Virus record (IMG/VR): IMGVR_UViG_3300032291_001093 | Location: 1 to 55,815 of that record | Length of the DNA stretch: 55,815 bases | Source: a virus | Reading direction: 5' to 3' (one strand) | Shown here: piece after piece, positions 8,674 through 16,827 of the stretch | Numbering within the stretch: position 1 is the first letter of the stretch | Layout: each line of letters begins with the position of its first letter | Position numbers and translations under genes: made by a program | Notes under the pieces: generated by a model | Seen by the model: only the letters and a program-made list of their open reading frames with translations | The model's database searches: none | What the model was told of the DNA's origin: nothing

Positions 8674-9126
8674 TTACTCAGGCTGAACAGGCCACTCAAC
8701 TTCCCAAGGAAAGCCAGCCTGATCAGGAACATCACGCAGTGCTTGACGATATGTTGCCCAACCAGCTTTTTGTGTGTTGCTCATAGGGGTGTCGTCTAGC
8801 TGCGTCCAATCGCAATCACGCAGTTTCTCTGTACGCTGTGTACGTACATTCTTAGCTTGCTCTTCGTCTTTAGATGCTTTAGCTTCATCGTCCATATCAG
8901 CTAAGGAATACTTAGTAAACCATTTGCCGTCGATTTGTTGAACGCCATCAGCAAAACCTACTTGATAGCGGGTAGGCTGAGCTTGTGGGCCTTCTAAAAC
9001 CACATCGTAGCCAAACTCGTTATAAGTCTGCTCTGTAATGTGAATAGGAAAACCTGTGCTGGGGAAGGCGGCACGGAACTCGCCATCCGTTACTACGGCT
9101 CCAGTTTGTTTATTACGTAAATTCAT
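8674..9126 (-). CDS. Phage tail assembly chaperone-like protein
   Basis: 150 aa with ATG at 9126 after CAGGAG. The C-terminal half has the signature RTEKLRDCDWTQLDDTPM, then WATYRQALRDVP, then FPWEVEWP, matching the Phage_tail_APC-type assembly chaperone domain found downstream of fibre genes. The N-terminal part is probably a fibre-specific binding region. It follows the 649-aa fibre gene and probably aids its folding or attachment. Confidence 0.75.
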   Translation of the reverse strand: MNLRNKQTGAVVTDGEFRAAFPSTGFPIHITEQTYNEFGYDVVLEGPQAQPTRYQVGFADGVQQIDGKWFTKYSLADMDDEAKASKDEEQAKNVRTQRTEKLRDCDWTQLDDTPMSNTQKAGWATYRQALRDVPDQAGFPWEVEWPVQPE

Positions 9127-9145
9127 ATTTACTCCTGTTTAAAAT

Positions 9146-11095
9146 TTAAGCTATAGCTAAGAATATGTAAGAACCGCCCGATGCGTTGATAGCGGCCAAT
9201 ACGGCTGCATTCAGCGCAAAACCTGTTGATACCGTAGTAACAGAACCAAGCGTGGCAACCTCTGCCGCTGTGCTGTTCGCGCGCAAGTAAGGGTCTGTCA
9301 ATGCAGTCATGCCACGGGCTGTGTCGTAAACGTACCAATCTCCAGAAGCATCGGTACGCTTGATGAGGACAAACCTAGCGCCGCCAGTAAAGCCGCAATC
9401 AATGGTTTGGGTTGTGCCATTACCTGTGTAGCTTCCTACTTTGGAAACACCAGCGCAAGTTGCAAAAAGATAGGCAACGTAAGTATCTCCAGCATTGTTT
9501 ACATCGCCATCATTTCCAACGGTAAAAACAGTAGCTGTTGGTGATGTATTGTTCCAATAGGCCGAACTAGTGGTTTCAGCGGCAGTTGTATTGAGCCGAA
9601 TAACTTTTGTGTTTCCAGACGCTGCGTTATATACAGCCCAAGCAGCTCCAGCTTGATTTCTAATTTTTACAATCATTAGCTCAGGCGCTACACCCAAGTT
9701 ATGTGCAAACGTAGTTGCAGAACCCGTCCCCGTATAGCAAACCACATCAAAGAAGCTAGGCGCACGAGAAAAGGCATGCAGAATCTGTGAAGCTCCAGAT
9801 TCATTTACGGCGGCATCTGTACCAAAACCAACTGAATTTTGTTTGTCCCATTGGACAACCCAATCTAAGGTGGTGGCTTCTGCCTGCGTTCTTGGCGTAA
9901 ATAATGTACTTCTAGCGCCTTTTAATCTATCGCTAACCGTTCCATTATAAGTTTCAGAAGCAGTTCGTTTTGAAACCCGAACCATGTCAACAACAAAATT
10001 GCCAATTGTCGGTGTGAAATCATAATTACCGTCACCTGTATACGCAACAGGTTTAAACACCTTAGTCGCATCAGTAGGCACTTTCATCGGGCCACGGCGT
10101 ATGGCGATGTAGATGTAGGTGTTCCCGTTGGTGTTGACTGAGGCATCCGTGCTTAGAACACGAAACCCTGTTGCGGTGGGAGCAATAAGACCAGTCGTAG
10201 GAGATTCTGCGAGAGAATCGTTCGGGTATAGACGAGCCACGTTACCATCTGTTGTAAATCCCCGCATCGTGTCCAACGTGTACCAATTCTCCAGACCACC
10301 TGAAGCCCTCTTGACGATCAAAAATTGCGGCTCATAGCCAAGCGTCACCACCGGGCCTGTAGCGCTGCCGTTGCCCGTATAACTCCCACAACTAATCACA
10401 TTGTCCGTACCCGTCAGGCCAAAGCCTCCTGCGTCATGGGCGAATAGATAGGCTACGTAGGTGCGACCAGACCCGTTTGTGTCATTATCCGTCCCAACAG
10501 AAAACACTGTTGATGTTGGTGCAGTGCTATTCCAATAGCCGGATATGCTAAATTGGGATCCAGTAGTGTTTAGCTGCATGCCGAACGCAGCACTTGTAAG
10601 ACTCCTGTGGTAGACAGCCCAATCAGTCACATCGCTAGTGCATTTAACAAACATGCAACCGGGGGCAGAACCAAGGTTGTGAGCAATTGTTCTATTTGAA
10701 CCATTCCCCGTATAAGTCACAACATCAAAGAACTTAGGCTGCTTAGCAAATGTCCATGAGACAATAGCATCTGTGTTTGCATTTAATCCGGCAGAAGACC
10801 CAATAGAAAATCCAGTTGACAAAAAAGACTGTATCGCATTTGAATCATTTGCTAAAGCATCTGTAGTATTACTGTTAAGTTTTTTACCACTGCCGTTTAT
10901 TGTGTCCTGCAAAATGTGGCTAAATACACCGCTTGTTCTGTCTTTAAACCAAACCAAACCACCCTTGGTGGACAAATCAATACCATTGGTAATGGTCTGT
11001 GTAGAGCCGTTGCCTGTGTAAAGGTATGTGCCGAAACAGTCCTCAATATAATTTTCCGCAGCACTAGCTACCTGCGTTGCATTTGAGCTAAACAT
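9146..11095 (-). CDS. Tail fibre / receptor-binding protein with repeated YTGNG modules
   Basis: 649 aa with ATG at 11095 after AAGGGG. The motif YTGNGS (or YTGDGN, YTGTGS) followed by I-x-HNLG or a similar strand recurs about seven times, dividing the protein into repeated beta modules of roughly 90 aa. Many include AWAVYH or NWYTLDT and end in TYVAYLFA or YIAIRRG. This is the DUF7483-like repeat pattern I know from podoviral tail proteins. It is followed by an assembly chaperone gene. A receptor-binding or tail-side fibre role is inferred. Confidence 0.75.
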   Translation of the reverse strand: MFSSNATQVASAAENYIEDCFGTYLYTGNGSTQTITNGIDLSTKGGLVWFKDRTSGVFSHILQDTINGSGKKLNSNTTDALANDSNAIQSFLSTGFSIGSSAGLNANTDAIVSWTFAKQPKFFDVVTYTGNGSNRTIAHNLGSAPGCMFVKCTSDVTDWAVYHRSLTSAAFGMQLNTTGSQFSISGYWNSTAPTSTVFSVGTDNDTNGSGRTYVAYLFAHDAGGFGLTGTDNVISCGSYTGNGSATGPVVTLGYEPQFLIVKRASGGLENWYTLDTMRGFTTDGNVARLYPNDSLAESPTTGLIAPTATGFRVLSTDASVNTNGNTYIYIAIRRGPMKVPTDATKVFKPVAYTGDGNYDFTPTIGNFVVDMVRVSKRTASETYNGTVSDRLKGARSTLFTPRTQAEATTLDWVVQWDKQNSVGFGTDAAVNESGASQILHAFSRAPSFFDVVCYTGTGSATTFAHNLGVAPELMIVKIRNQAGAAWAVYNAASGNTKVIRLNTTAAETTSSAYWNNTSPTATVFTVGNDGDVNNAGDTYVAYLFATCAGVSKVGSYTGNGTTQTIDCGFTGGARFVLIKRTDASGDWYVYDTARGMTALTDPYLRANSTAAEVATLGSVTTVSTGFALNAAVLAAINASGGSYIFLAIA

Positions 11096-11105
11096 TAATT
11101 ACCCC

Positions 11106-11912
11106 TTATAGAGTATAGTTTTGGCCAGCATTTGATCCGACCCAAGAAGAGCCATCTGCCGTGAAAACATACTTGTCTGCTTTGCTTGCTGTTGCGGTAA
11201 TAGTTGGAGCAGTACCGCCGGGCCATTTCACTGATGCGGGCCAAGTCACGGTACGTGAGCCTGTAGCGTCTTGCTTCAAAAGCATTGTGAATGACTTACC
11301 TGCCGTAGCGGTAGGGAATGTAAATGTGCAGTTACCTGTCAGTGTCAGAATCTGCAATGTGCCGTTAGTGTTATCAATCGTGTAAGCGGTTGATGTGTTA
11401 GCGGTTACTGTAGTTTCTGTGTAATTGGTAACGGTTGGGTTGGTCAGAGTTGGAGTGTTGTTTAGTGCAACAACAGTTCCGCTTCCGCTGGTTGTATAGG
11501 ATGTGCCCCATGCAGAACCAGTAGAGTTAGCAATACCTGCGCCGGGATAGGTCATTCCAGCAGGTGATGACCATGTAGGAGCAGATGCACCATTGCTTGT
11601 CAGAACTTGACCTGCTGTGCCGGCTCCGGTAAATGCGTAAGCAGTTCCTGTTCCGTAAGAAACGCCGCCCGATGTGGGGGAGGCTGTTCCATTGGTTCCG
11701 CCGTTGGCGATTGGCAGTGTTCCAGTAACGGTGCTTAATGGAACATTCTTGTAAGCAATAGTCTGAACTACTCCGGCGCTGTCTTTATAGAACAATTTGC
11801 CATCGTTGTTGTTGATTGCCAGCTCACCTTGTGCAAGGTTTGCCGCCAAAGGAACGGCAGATGCTGTTGAGCTTGAGTAATTGAGGATGGGGGTAAATCC
11901 TGTGGCGGCCAT
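11106..11912 (-). CDS. Tail-fibre-like protein, Gly/Ser/Thr-rich (268 aa)
   Basis: The start MAATGFTPILNYSSS, then NLAQGELAINNNDGKLFYKD and LPIANGGTNG, is a standard N-terminal attachment module of phage fibre proteins. The C-terminal half has beta-rich repeats with TLTGNCTFTFPTATAGKSF and ends VGSNAGQNYTL. AAGGAG lies 10 bases upstream of ATG 11912. It lies among five other fibre-type genes and is probably a short fibre or fibre subunit. Confidence 0.7.
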   Translation of the reverse strand: MAATGFTPILNYSSSTASAVPLAANLAQGELAINNNDGKLFYKDSAGVVQTIAYKNVPLSTVTGTLPIANGGTNGTASPTSGGVSYGTGTAYAFTGAGTAGQVLTSNGASAPTWSSPAGMTYPGAGIANSTGSAWGTSYTTSGSGTVVALNNTPTLTNPTVTNYTETTVTANTSTAYTIDNTNGTLQILTLTGNCTFTFPTATAGKSFTMLLKQDATGSRTVTWPASVKWPGGTAPTITATASKADKYVFTADGSSWVGSNAGQNYTL

Positions 11913-11924
11913 GTTTAATACTCC

Positions 11925-13745
11925 TTAGAATGTTCCACCAGAGATGGAGGTAACTCCGTATCCCGATAGTGTAGTGGGTTTATTGGTTAAATCTGCAAAT
12001 GAACCAGAAAAAATTGTAGGCTTGTTTGTCAGATCATCGTAAGAACCGCTAGTAGCCACGGTAGCGAGGCTAGATGTATTAGCCTTACCAGAGATAGCTG
12101 TGGTTACATAAGACTCAGTAGCCAAGTTCACTTCTTGAGTGGTTGCACCAGCTTGCCATTTGCCCGCTGTTTCGTTCCAGATCAAGCGCTGACGAGCCAA
12201 ATCGCCACGGTCTACGTCAATACCAGCCACGTTCAAGGAAACGCCAGAACCAGCCTCTCCCTTGTTTACGGTGATGATGTTGTCTTTAACTACCAAGTTT
12301 GCAGTATTAACTGTTGTGGTGGTTCCAGAAACTGTCAAATTACCTGCAACAGTCAAGCCGCCGGAGACGGTCTGATCTCCAGCAACAGCCACGGTAGGAG
12401 CTGTCAAGGTTACTTGCGTAGCAGAGCTGATACGTGTCAAGCCGCCTGTTCCGGTGGACTGAATTACTACGTCAGCGTTAGCGCCAGTAGTTCCAATGGT
12501 TGTAGAGGCAGCAGAATCAAGCACCAAAGTACCAGAGCCGCTGGTAGCGATACGCATACCTTGGTTTGTATCAGCAGTAAACGTAATCGTGTTAGCGGTA
12601 GAACCCAGAACTGGAACTCCGTCCACGTACAGAGTGTTTGCATCAATGTGCATTTCTTCTGTGTAGATGGCGTTGAACTTCTTAGTGGGTGAGCCGATGT
12701 TAGAAGCGCCAGACACGGCAGGAAGAATGTCGCCAGTCAAAGAAGCTACGTTAGCAGGAGCAAAACCCAGAGCAGTCTGGATGGAGCTAGAAGTTACCGA
12801 TGCGTCAGAACCTGCTGGGCCTGTAGAACCTGTATCCCCCTTGTCGCCCTTGTCGCCTTTCAAGCCTTGGGGGCCTTGAGGGCCGTCAGCGCCAGTGTCA
12901 CCCTTAACACCTTGAGGGCCTTGAGCGCCTGTGGCTCCAGTAGTACCTTGGATACCTTGTGGGCCTTGTGCACCTGTTGCACCGGTAGCGCCGTTAGGGC
13001 CAGCGGGGCCTTGAGCACCAGTAGCTCCGGTATCGCCTTTGTCTCCCTTATCGCCCTTCAACTGAGCAACTACGCCAGCGGGAAGTGTGGTGACGTTAGA
13101 CAGGTCAGAATTGGCTTTATTGGAAACAGTCGTTGTCAATGCGGAAACAGCAGACTGGTCGTTAGCCAACTGAGCAGCGATCTCTTCCAATGTATTCAAA
13201 GCGGCGGGAGCAGCACCCACTACAGCGGCAATAGATGTATCAATCTGGCCTTGAATGTTGGCTGCGGTCAAAGCGGCAGAGCCGTTGATGTACACGCCTG
13301 AAGTGTTGATTTCAACAGCCTGACCCACTTGGATCAAGCTAGCCTTCAACAGGGGAACGTCCACTGTATCAGGAGCCACAACCATTACTGTTCCGCGAAC
13401 AGCGCTGGTAAATGTCAAACGGAAAGAGTTAACGTCGATGTCTTCTTTACCAACCGATAAGATGTTGCCAGTTTGGTCTTTAACCTGAATCCACAAGTTG
13501 GTGCTATTCAGATTGTGAGTCACAACCCACGTAGATGAATCTAAACCTTGGCTGTGAATGTACGAATTTGTCTTAGATGCAAAGGGATACCAAGTCTCTA
13601 GATCACCCACCTTGATGTAGGCAAACAGACACTTGTCCTTAATCATGATGGTGCCAATTTTGGGGTTGGCGGGAAAGCCAGACTCGTTGACTTCCATAAC
13701 CAAAGCACCGTACAGTGCTAGGTCGTTATAGATTCTTGATTCCAT
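11925..13745 (-). CDS. Collagen-like tail fibre protein with C-terminal SGGTF
   Basis: 606 aa. The N-terminal domain contains a VVTHNLNS strand shared with neighbouring genes. A helical linker (AALNTLEEIAAQLANDQ) follows. An almost perfect Gly-X-Y region at about residues 228-311 (GDKGDKGDTGATG type, roughly 27 triplets) predicts a collagen-like triple helix. Beta-rich repeats with GGLTVAGNLTVSGTT follow, and a C-terminal GVTSISGGTF. Trimeric shaft fibre is the natural reading. The 3' end carries the ISGGTF signature found in two other fibre genes. Gly-X-Y repeats are prone to length variation. Confidence 0.85.
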   Translation of the reverse strand: MESRIYNDLALYGALVMEVNESGFPANPKIGTIMIKDKCLFAYIKVGDLETWYPFASKTNSYIHSQGLDSSTWVVTHNLNSTNLWIQVKDQTGNILSVGKEDIDVNSFRLTFTSAVRGTVMVVAPDTVDVPLLKASLIQVGQAVEINTSGVYINGSAALTAANIQGQIDTSIAAVVGAAPAALNTLEEIAAQLANDQSAVSALTTTVSNKANSDLSNVTTLPAGVVAQLKGDKGDKGDTGATGAQGPAGPNGATGATGAQGPQGIQGTTGATGAQGPQGVKGDTGADGPQGPQGLKGDKGDKGDTGSTGPAGSDASVTSSSIQTALGFAPANVASLTGDILPAVSGASNIGSPTKKFNAIYTEEMHIDANTLYVDGVPVLGSTANTITFTADTNQGMRIATSGSGTLVLDSAASTTIGTTGANADVVIQSTGTGGLTRISSATQVTLTAPTVAVAGDQTVSGGLTVAGNLTVSGTTTTVNTANLVVKDNIITVNKGEAGSGVSLNVAGIDVDRGDLARQRLIWNETAGKWQAGATTQEVNLATESYVTTAISGKANTSSLATVATSGSYDDLTNKPTIFSGSFADLTNKPTTLSGYGVTSISGGTF

Positions 13746-13949
13746 TTAAATTCCTTTCGGGCTTATGCCCTTCATGTATGCCGTGCCATGAGCAACCTTT
13801 TTCATCACTAGGAGCGTGTCGTAAGACTGGCCTATAAAATCCAATAGTTCTTGTTTTTTGACGATACCGATTTTGTACATTTCAAACTTCTCTTGTACGT
13901 CATCAGCAACGCGGATTAGCCACTCACGAATTCTCTCAGCTTCGGTCAC
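13746..13949 (-). CDS. Small helical hypothetical protein (67 aa)
   Basis: MTEAERIREWLIRVADDVQE, charged and helical, ending ISPKGI. It overlaps the upstream 69-aa gene by 14 bases and abuts the collagen-like fibre gene. No recognised family. It could be a fibre-assembly cofactor, judged by position only. Confidence 0.55.
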   Translation of the reverse strand: MTEAERIREWLIRVADDVQEKFEMYKIGIVKKQELLDFIGQSYDTLLVMKKVAHGTAYMKGISPKGI

Positions 13950-14145
13950 TCTCTAATATCCTCTTCTCAGCAGTCTCGTAAAACCGCTTTACCCATTCGA
14001 TATTCTCAGACAACTGATCTCTGTCATCTTCCCCAAACGGGTCTTCAATCAAATCCGCTAGATCACGAATTTCGCTTTCAAGTTTTGAAAATGCGTCTTC
14101 CACGGTCTTTAGAGAATCAAAGTTAAAGTTTGGCAGAGCTTTCAT
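13936..14145 (-). CDS. Small acidic helical hypothetical protein (69 aa)
   Basis: Starts MKALPNFNFDSLKTVEDAF and is rich in Glu/Asp, with predicted helices. A G6/C6 hairpin (14152-14170) lies directly upstream of its ATG and may influence its expression. Function unknown. Confidence 0.55.
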   Translation of the reverse strand: MKALPNFNFDSLKTVEDAFSKLESEIRDLADLIEDPFGEDDRDQLSENIEWVKRFYETAEKRILESDRS

Positions 14146-14151
14146 AAGAAC

Positions 14152-14170
14152 GGGGGGTGATTAGCCCCCC
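14152..14170 (-). terminator. G6/C6 hairpin between fibre gene and small genes
   Basis: Six G and six C form a perfect stem around a 7-base loop between the stop at 14178 and ATG 14145. On the minus strand it is followed by GTTCTT, a weak U-tract. It may act as a partial terminator or mRNA stabiliser. Confidence 0.45.
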
Positions 14171-14177
14171 TCCTTAA

Positions 14178-15956
14178 TTACAGGCTAGCGGCGCTACGGC
14201 AGATCACTTTGACCTTGAGAGCGGTAGACAAGTACACCTTGATGGTGTTGTTGTCTTGCTCTTCAACGGACACGATGTCGTTGTAGTACTTGCCATTGGC
14301 ACGCTCAACTTGCACGCCCACGTCCACAAAACCGTTGTTCAGGTTGTGAGCGATGGTGTGCACGGTAGCGGCGGCAGATGCTTGGAATGTAAAGACTGTG
14401 TTGTTGTAGTCAGTACGGATCGCTGTGTCTGCGGCTGCACGAGCAGTAGCTTCGGCGGTTACAGCAGCTTGACGGTCAGAGATCTCTGTGGAGATGCGGC
14501 CATCCAAAGCGGTTTCAGCAGCTTGAGCGCGGCTGATTTCGCTGTTCAAGTCGCTACGCAGGGAAGCGTCAGCGGCAGAACGGGCAGATGCTTCGGCTGT
14601 ATCGGCAGCAGCGCGGGCTGTGGCTTCAGCAGTAACGGCAGCCTGACGGTCAGCAATCTCAGTGTTTAAGTCAGCACGAAGACCAGCCTCAACACCTTCT
14701 GCGCGAGTCTTTTCTGTAGCAATCGCAGTGGCGTTTGTTTGGTCGCCAGTTTGACGTGCAGAGATTTCTGTGTTCAGGTCAGAACGCAAAGACGAATCAG
14801 CAGCGATACGTGCAGACTCTTCAGCGGTAACAGCGGCTGCGCGAGCGGCAGACTCAGCAGTCAGATCGGAACGCAGACCAGCTTCTACGCCTTCGGCACG
14901 AGTTTTCTCAGTGGCGATTGCAGTAGTGTTGGCTTGCTCAGCAGCTTGTGCACGAGCAATTTCAGCGGTCAAATCGGTGCGGAGGCCAGCCTCAACGCCT
15001 TGAGCACGAGTTTCCTCGGCAGTGATGGCGGCTGCATTGGTTGCATCACCAGCGGCGCGAGCAGTAGCTTCAGCAGAGTCAGCGGCGGTACGTGCAGCAG
15101 TTTCAGCAGTCAGGTCTGTACGCAAGCCAGCTTCCACGCCAGTAGCGCGGGTAACTTCAGTAGCCAGGTCGGTAGTCAGGGTCTGCTCTGCGCCTTGAGC
15201 ACGAGCGATTTCGCTAGTCAGGCCAGAGTTAACTTCGTTGATAGCACCAACCAAGTCAGTCTTGTAGCTGGTGTTCAAGTTGCTCAGGTTACCGATCTTG
15301 CCGCTGGATTGTGCTTCCAAGCTGGTAATACGGCCATCCAAAGCTGTGTCAGCAGCGGCACGGGTAGTGGCTTCTGCGCTAACGGCGGCTTGGCGATCAG
15401 AAACTTCAGTAGTGATACGGCCAGACAGAGCGGCTTCAGCGGCAGCGGCACGGGTCTCTTCAGCGTCAACTTCAGCTTGAGTTGCGGCAATCATGCCTTC
15501 CAACACGTTAATGATGTTGGGGTCGTTTTCCAGAGCTTGAGCTAATTCGGTGATGGTGTCCAAAACCGAAGGAGGGATACCGCCGAGCAGGTCAGCTTTA
15601 GTCTGGTCAATTTTAGCGTCCAGAGCAGCTTCAGCAGCAGTAGCGCGTGTAATCTCAGCAGAGAGGTTAGAAGCGATAGTGCCTTCAGCAGACTGAGCAC
15701 GGGTTGTTTCAGCAGCGATAGATGCTTGAACAGCGGCCAACTCAGTAGCAGCAGACTCAGCGTCCTTGATGGTGCGAATCACCACGGCGCCAGAGCTGTT
15801 CAAAGAAGAATAGCGAACTACTTTGTCAGTAGAGTTGAACCATACGCGACCAGCAGCAACGGGGCTAGGGTCAGCAGATAAGATTTCGAGGTTGAGGTTT
15901 TCTACGTAGGCATTAGCCGCAAGGGTAATACCATGAAATACTGGGAAATTAGCCAT
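14178..15956 (-). CDS. Long coiled-coil tail fibre protein (Ala/Glu/Arg repeats)
   Basis: 592 aa with ATG at 15956 after GGAG. The N-terminal about 80 aa (MANFPVFHGITLAANAYVENL) is an attachment-type domain. From about 60 to 510 there are many copies of a 15- to 25-residue repeat of the type AAVTAEATARAAADTA or TRAEGVEAGLRADL, predicting a long trimeric coiled-coil stalk. The C-terminal 70 aa contain VHTIAHNLNNGFVDV, the HNL domain shared with other fibre genes here. The repeated DNA could mis-assemble or vary in copy number. Confidence 0.8.
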   Translation of the reverse strand: MANFPVFHGITLAANAYVENLNLEILSADPSPVAAGRVWFNSTDKVVRYSSLNSSGAVVIRTIKDAESAATELAAVQASIAAETTRAQSAEGTIASNLSAEITRATAAEAALDAKIDQTKADLLGGIPPSVLDTITELAQALENDPNIINVLEGMIAATQAEVDAEETRAAAAEAALSGRITTEVSDRQAAVSAEATTRAAADTALDGRITSLEAQSSGKIGNLSNLNTSYKTDLVGAINEVNSGLTSEIARAQGAEQTLTTDLATEVTRATGVEAGLRTDLTAETAARTAADSAEATARAAGDATNAAAITAEETRAQGVEAGLRTDLTAEIARAQAAEQANTTAIATEKTRAEGVEAGLRSDLTAESAARAAAVTAEESARIAADSSLRSDLNTEISARQTGDQTNATAIATEKTRAEGVEAGLRADLNTEIADRQAAVTAEATARAAADTAEASARSAADASLRSDLNSEISRAQAAETALDGRISTEISDRQAAVTAEATARAAADTAIRTDYNNTVFTFQASAAATVHTIAHNLNNGFVDVGVQVERANGKYYNDIVSVEEQDNNTIKVYLSTALKVKVICRSAASL

Positions 15957-16027
15957 GAGTCACTCCAAAATTAGGGAATTAGTTTTACAAGTTTTCTTTA
16001 CTCGACACGACTCACGCAGACGGAATC

Positions 16028-16234
16028 TTACTTCAGAAATCGACGAAGAACAAGAAGTTCTTGATCAACTCTCAAAGCATCAGACCCTGCGTGTTTGACT
16101 CGCCATTCAGTCTCAGAGACCTCGCTGCTAAAGTAAAATTTTTCATCACGATAGGTTTGAAGCACTGCGCCATGAGCTTTCATGTACGCAGCCAAGTGAA
16201 TATCACGTTTTAAAACAACAATGTCATAGGTCAT
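16028..16234 (-). CDS. Hypothetical protein (68 aa)
   Basis: MTYDIVVLKRDIHLAAYMKA, mixed charge with no membrane segment. The ATG overlaps the stop of the preceding fibre-associated gene (ATGA-type), suggesting coupling. No family recognised. Confidence 0.55.
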   Translation of the reverse strand: MTYDIVVLKRDIHLAAYMKAHGAVLQTYRDEKFYFSSEVSETEWRVKHAGSDALRVDQELLVLRRFLK

Positions 16235-16506
16235 AGGGAAAACACTACGTTTACCGAGCCAGCAGTAGGCTCGGTCATATAAACAACAAATTGGTTAGGG
16301 CTAATTACTTTAACTCCAGCAAAAAATTGTTGATTTGCAGAATTAAATAAACTAGCAACAAAGTTATACGTCCCTAGGTTGTGCGTCACAGTCCAGCTTA
16401 ATTCAGGGGTGTTAAACGTGTAAACACGACCAACTGAAGTTAAACCTGCTGATGTAGCTCCCGTCCCGTAAACTTTGCCGTATGGACGCGCAAAGTAAGT
16501 GGCCAT
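16231..16506 (-). CDS. Small fibre-domain protein with THNLG motif (91 aa)
   Basis: MATYFARPYGKVYGTG leads into ELSWTVTHNLGTYNFVASLF, the same short beta domain (T-V-x-HNL) found in the coiled-coil, collagen-like and 649-aa fibre genes. It is almost only this domain, so it may be a stand-alone capping or joint protein of the fibre. It lies between a 106-aa gene and a 68-aa gene with 0- to 4-base spacing. Confidence 0.6.
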   Translation of the reverse strand: MATYFARPYGKVYGTGATSAGLTSVGRVYTFNTPELSWTVTHNLGTYNFVASLFNSANQQFFAGVKVISPNQFVVYMTEPTAGSVNVVFSL

Positions 16507-16827
16507 TTAGATTCCTGCCTGTAACACCTTTAGAATAACGGAGCCAGATGTATATTCCGTGACACGAACACGCACCCCAGAAACTGGGTACGCATAATAT
16601 CCATCTGCATTAGCTGTTTGGTCTACGATAAAAGGAAACCAAGTAATATCATTTGGGTTATATGGAGACCACAAATCATGATATGTATGCTCAACGGTGT
16701 ATTTTAAAGTAGCACCAGGGCTTAACATTACGGCAACCGACACGTTTACAGGCGTTAAGTTAATATCCACACCCACCACGTCAGTTGATCCAAGACCAGT
16801 AATCTCGGTCTGAACTTGTCTCGACAT
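16507..16827 (-). CDS. Hypothetical fibre-associated protein (106 aa)
   Basis: MSRQVQTEITGLGSTDVVGV, beta-rich, with YDLWSPYNPND-type aromatic patches (HTYHDLWSPYN). ATG 16827 overlaps the stop of the 760-aa fibre gene by one base. A structural role in the tail is inferred from composition and context; no family assigned. Confidence 0.55.
   Translation of the reverse strand: MSRQVQTEITGLGSTDVVGVDINLTPVNVSVAVMLSPGATLKYTVEHTYHDLWSPYNPNDITWFPFIVDQTANADGYYAYPVSGVRVRVTEYTSGSVILKVLQAGI

Noticed and set aside
12135-13301. Plus-strand frames opposite the collagen-like fibre
   Set aside because: They are reverse readings of Gly-X-Y and beta-repeat codons; no domain or ribosome site is present.
14256-15545. 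Plus-strand Ser/Cys/Gly-rich frames opposite the coiled-coil fibre
   Set aside because: They mirror the Ala/Glu repeat on the other strand and lack any recognisable family.
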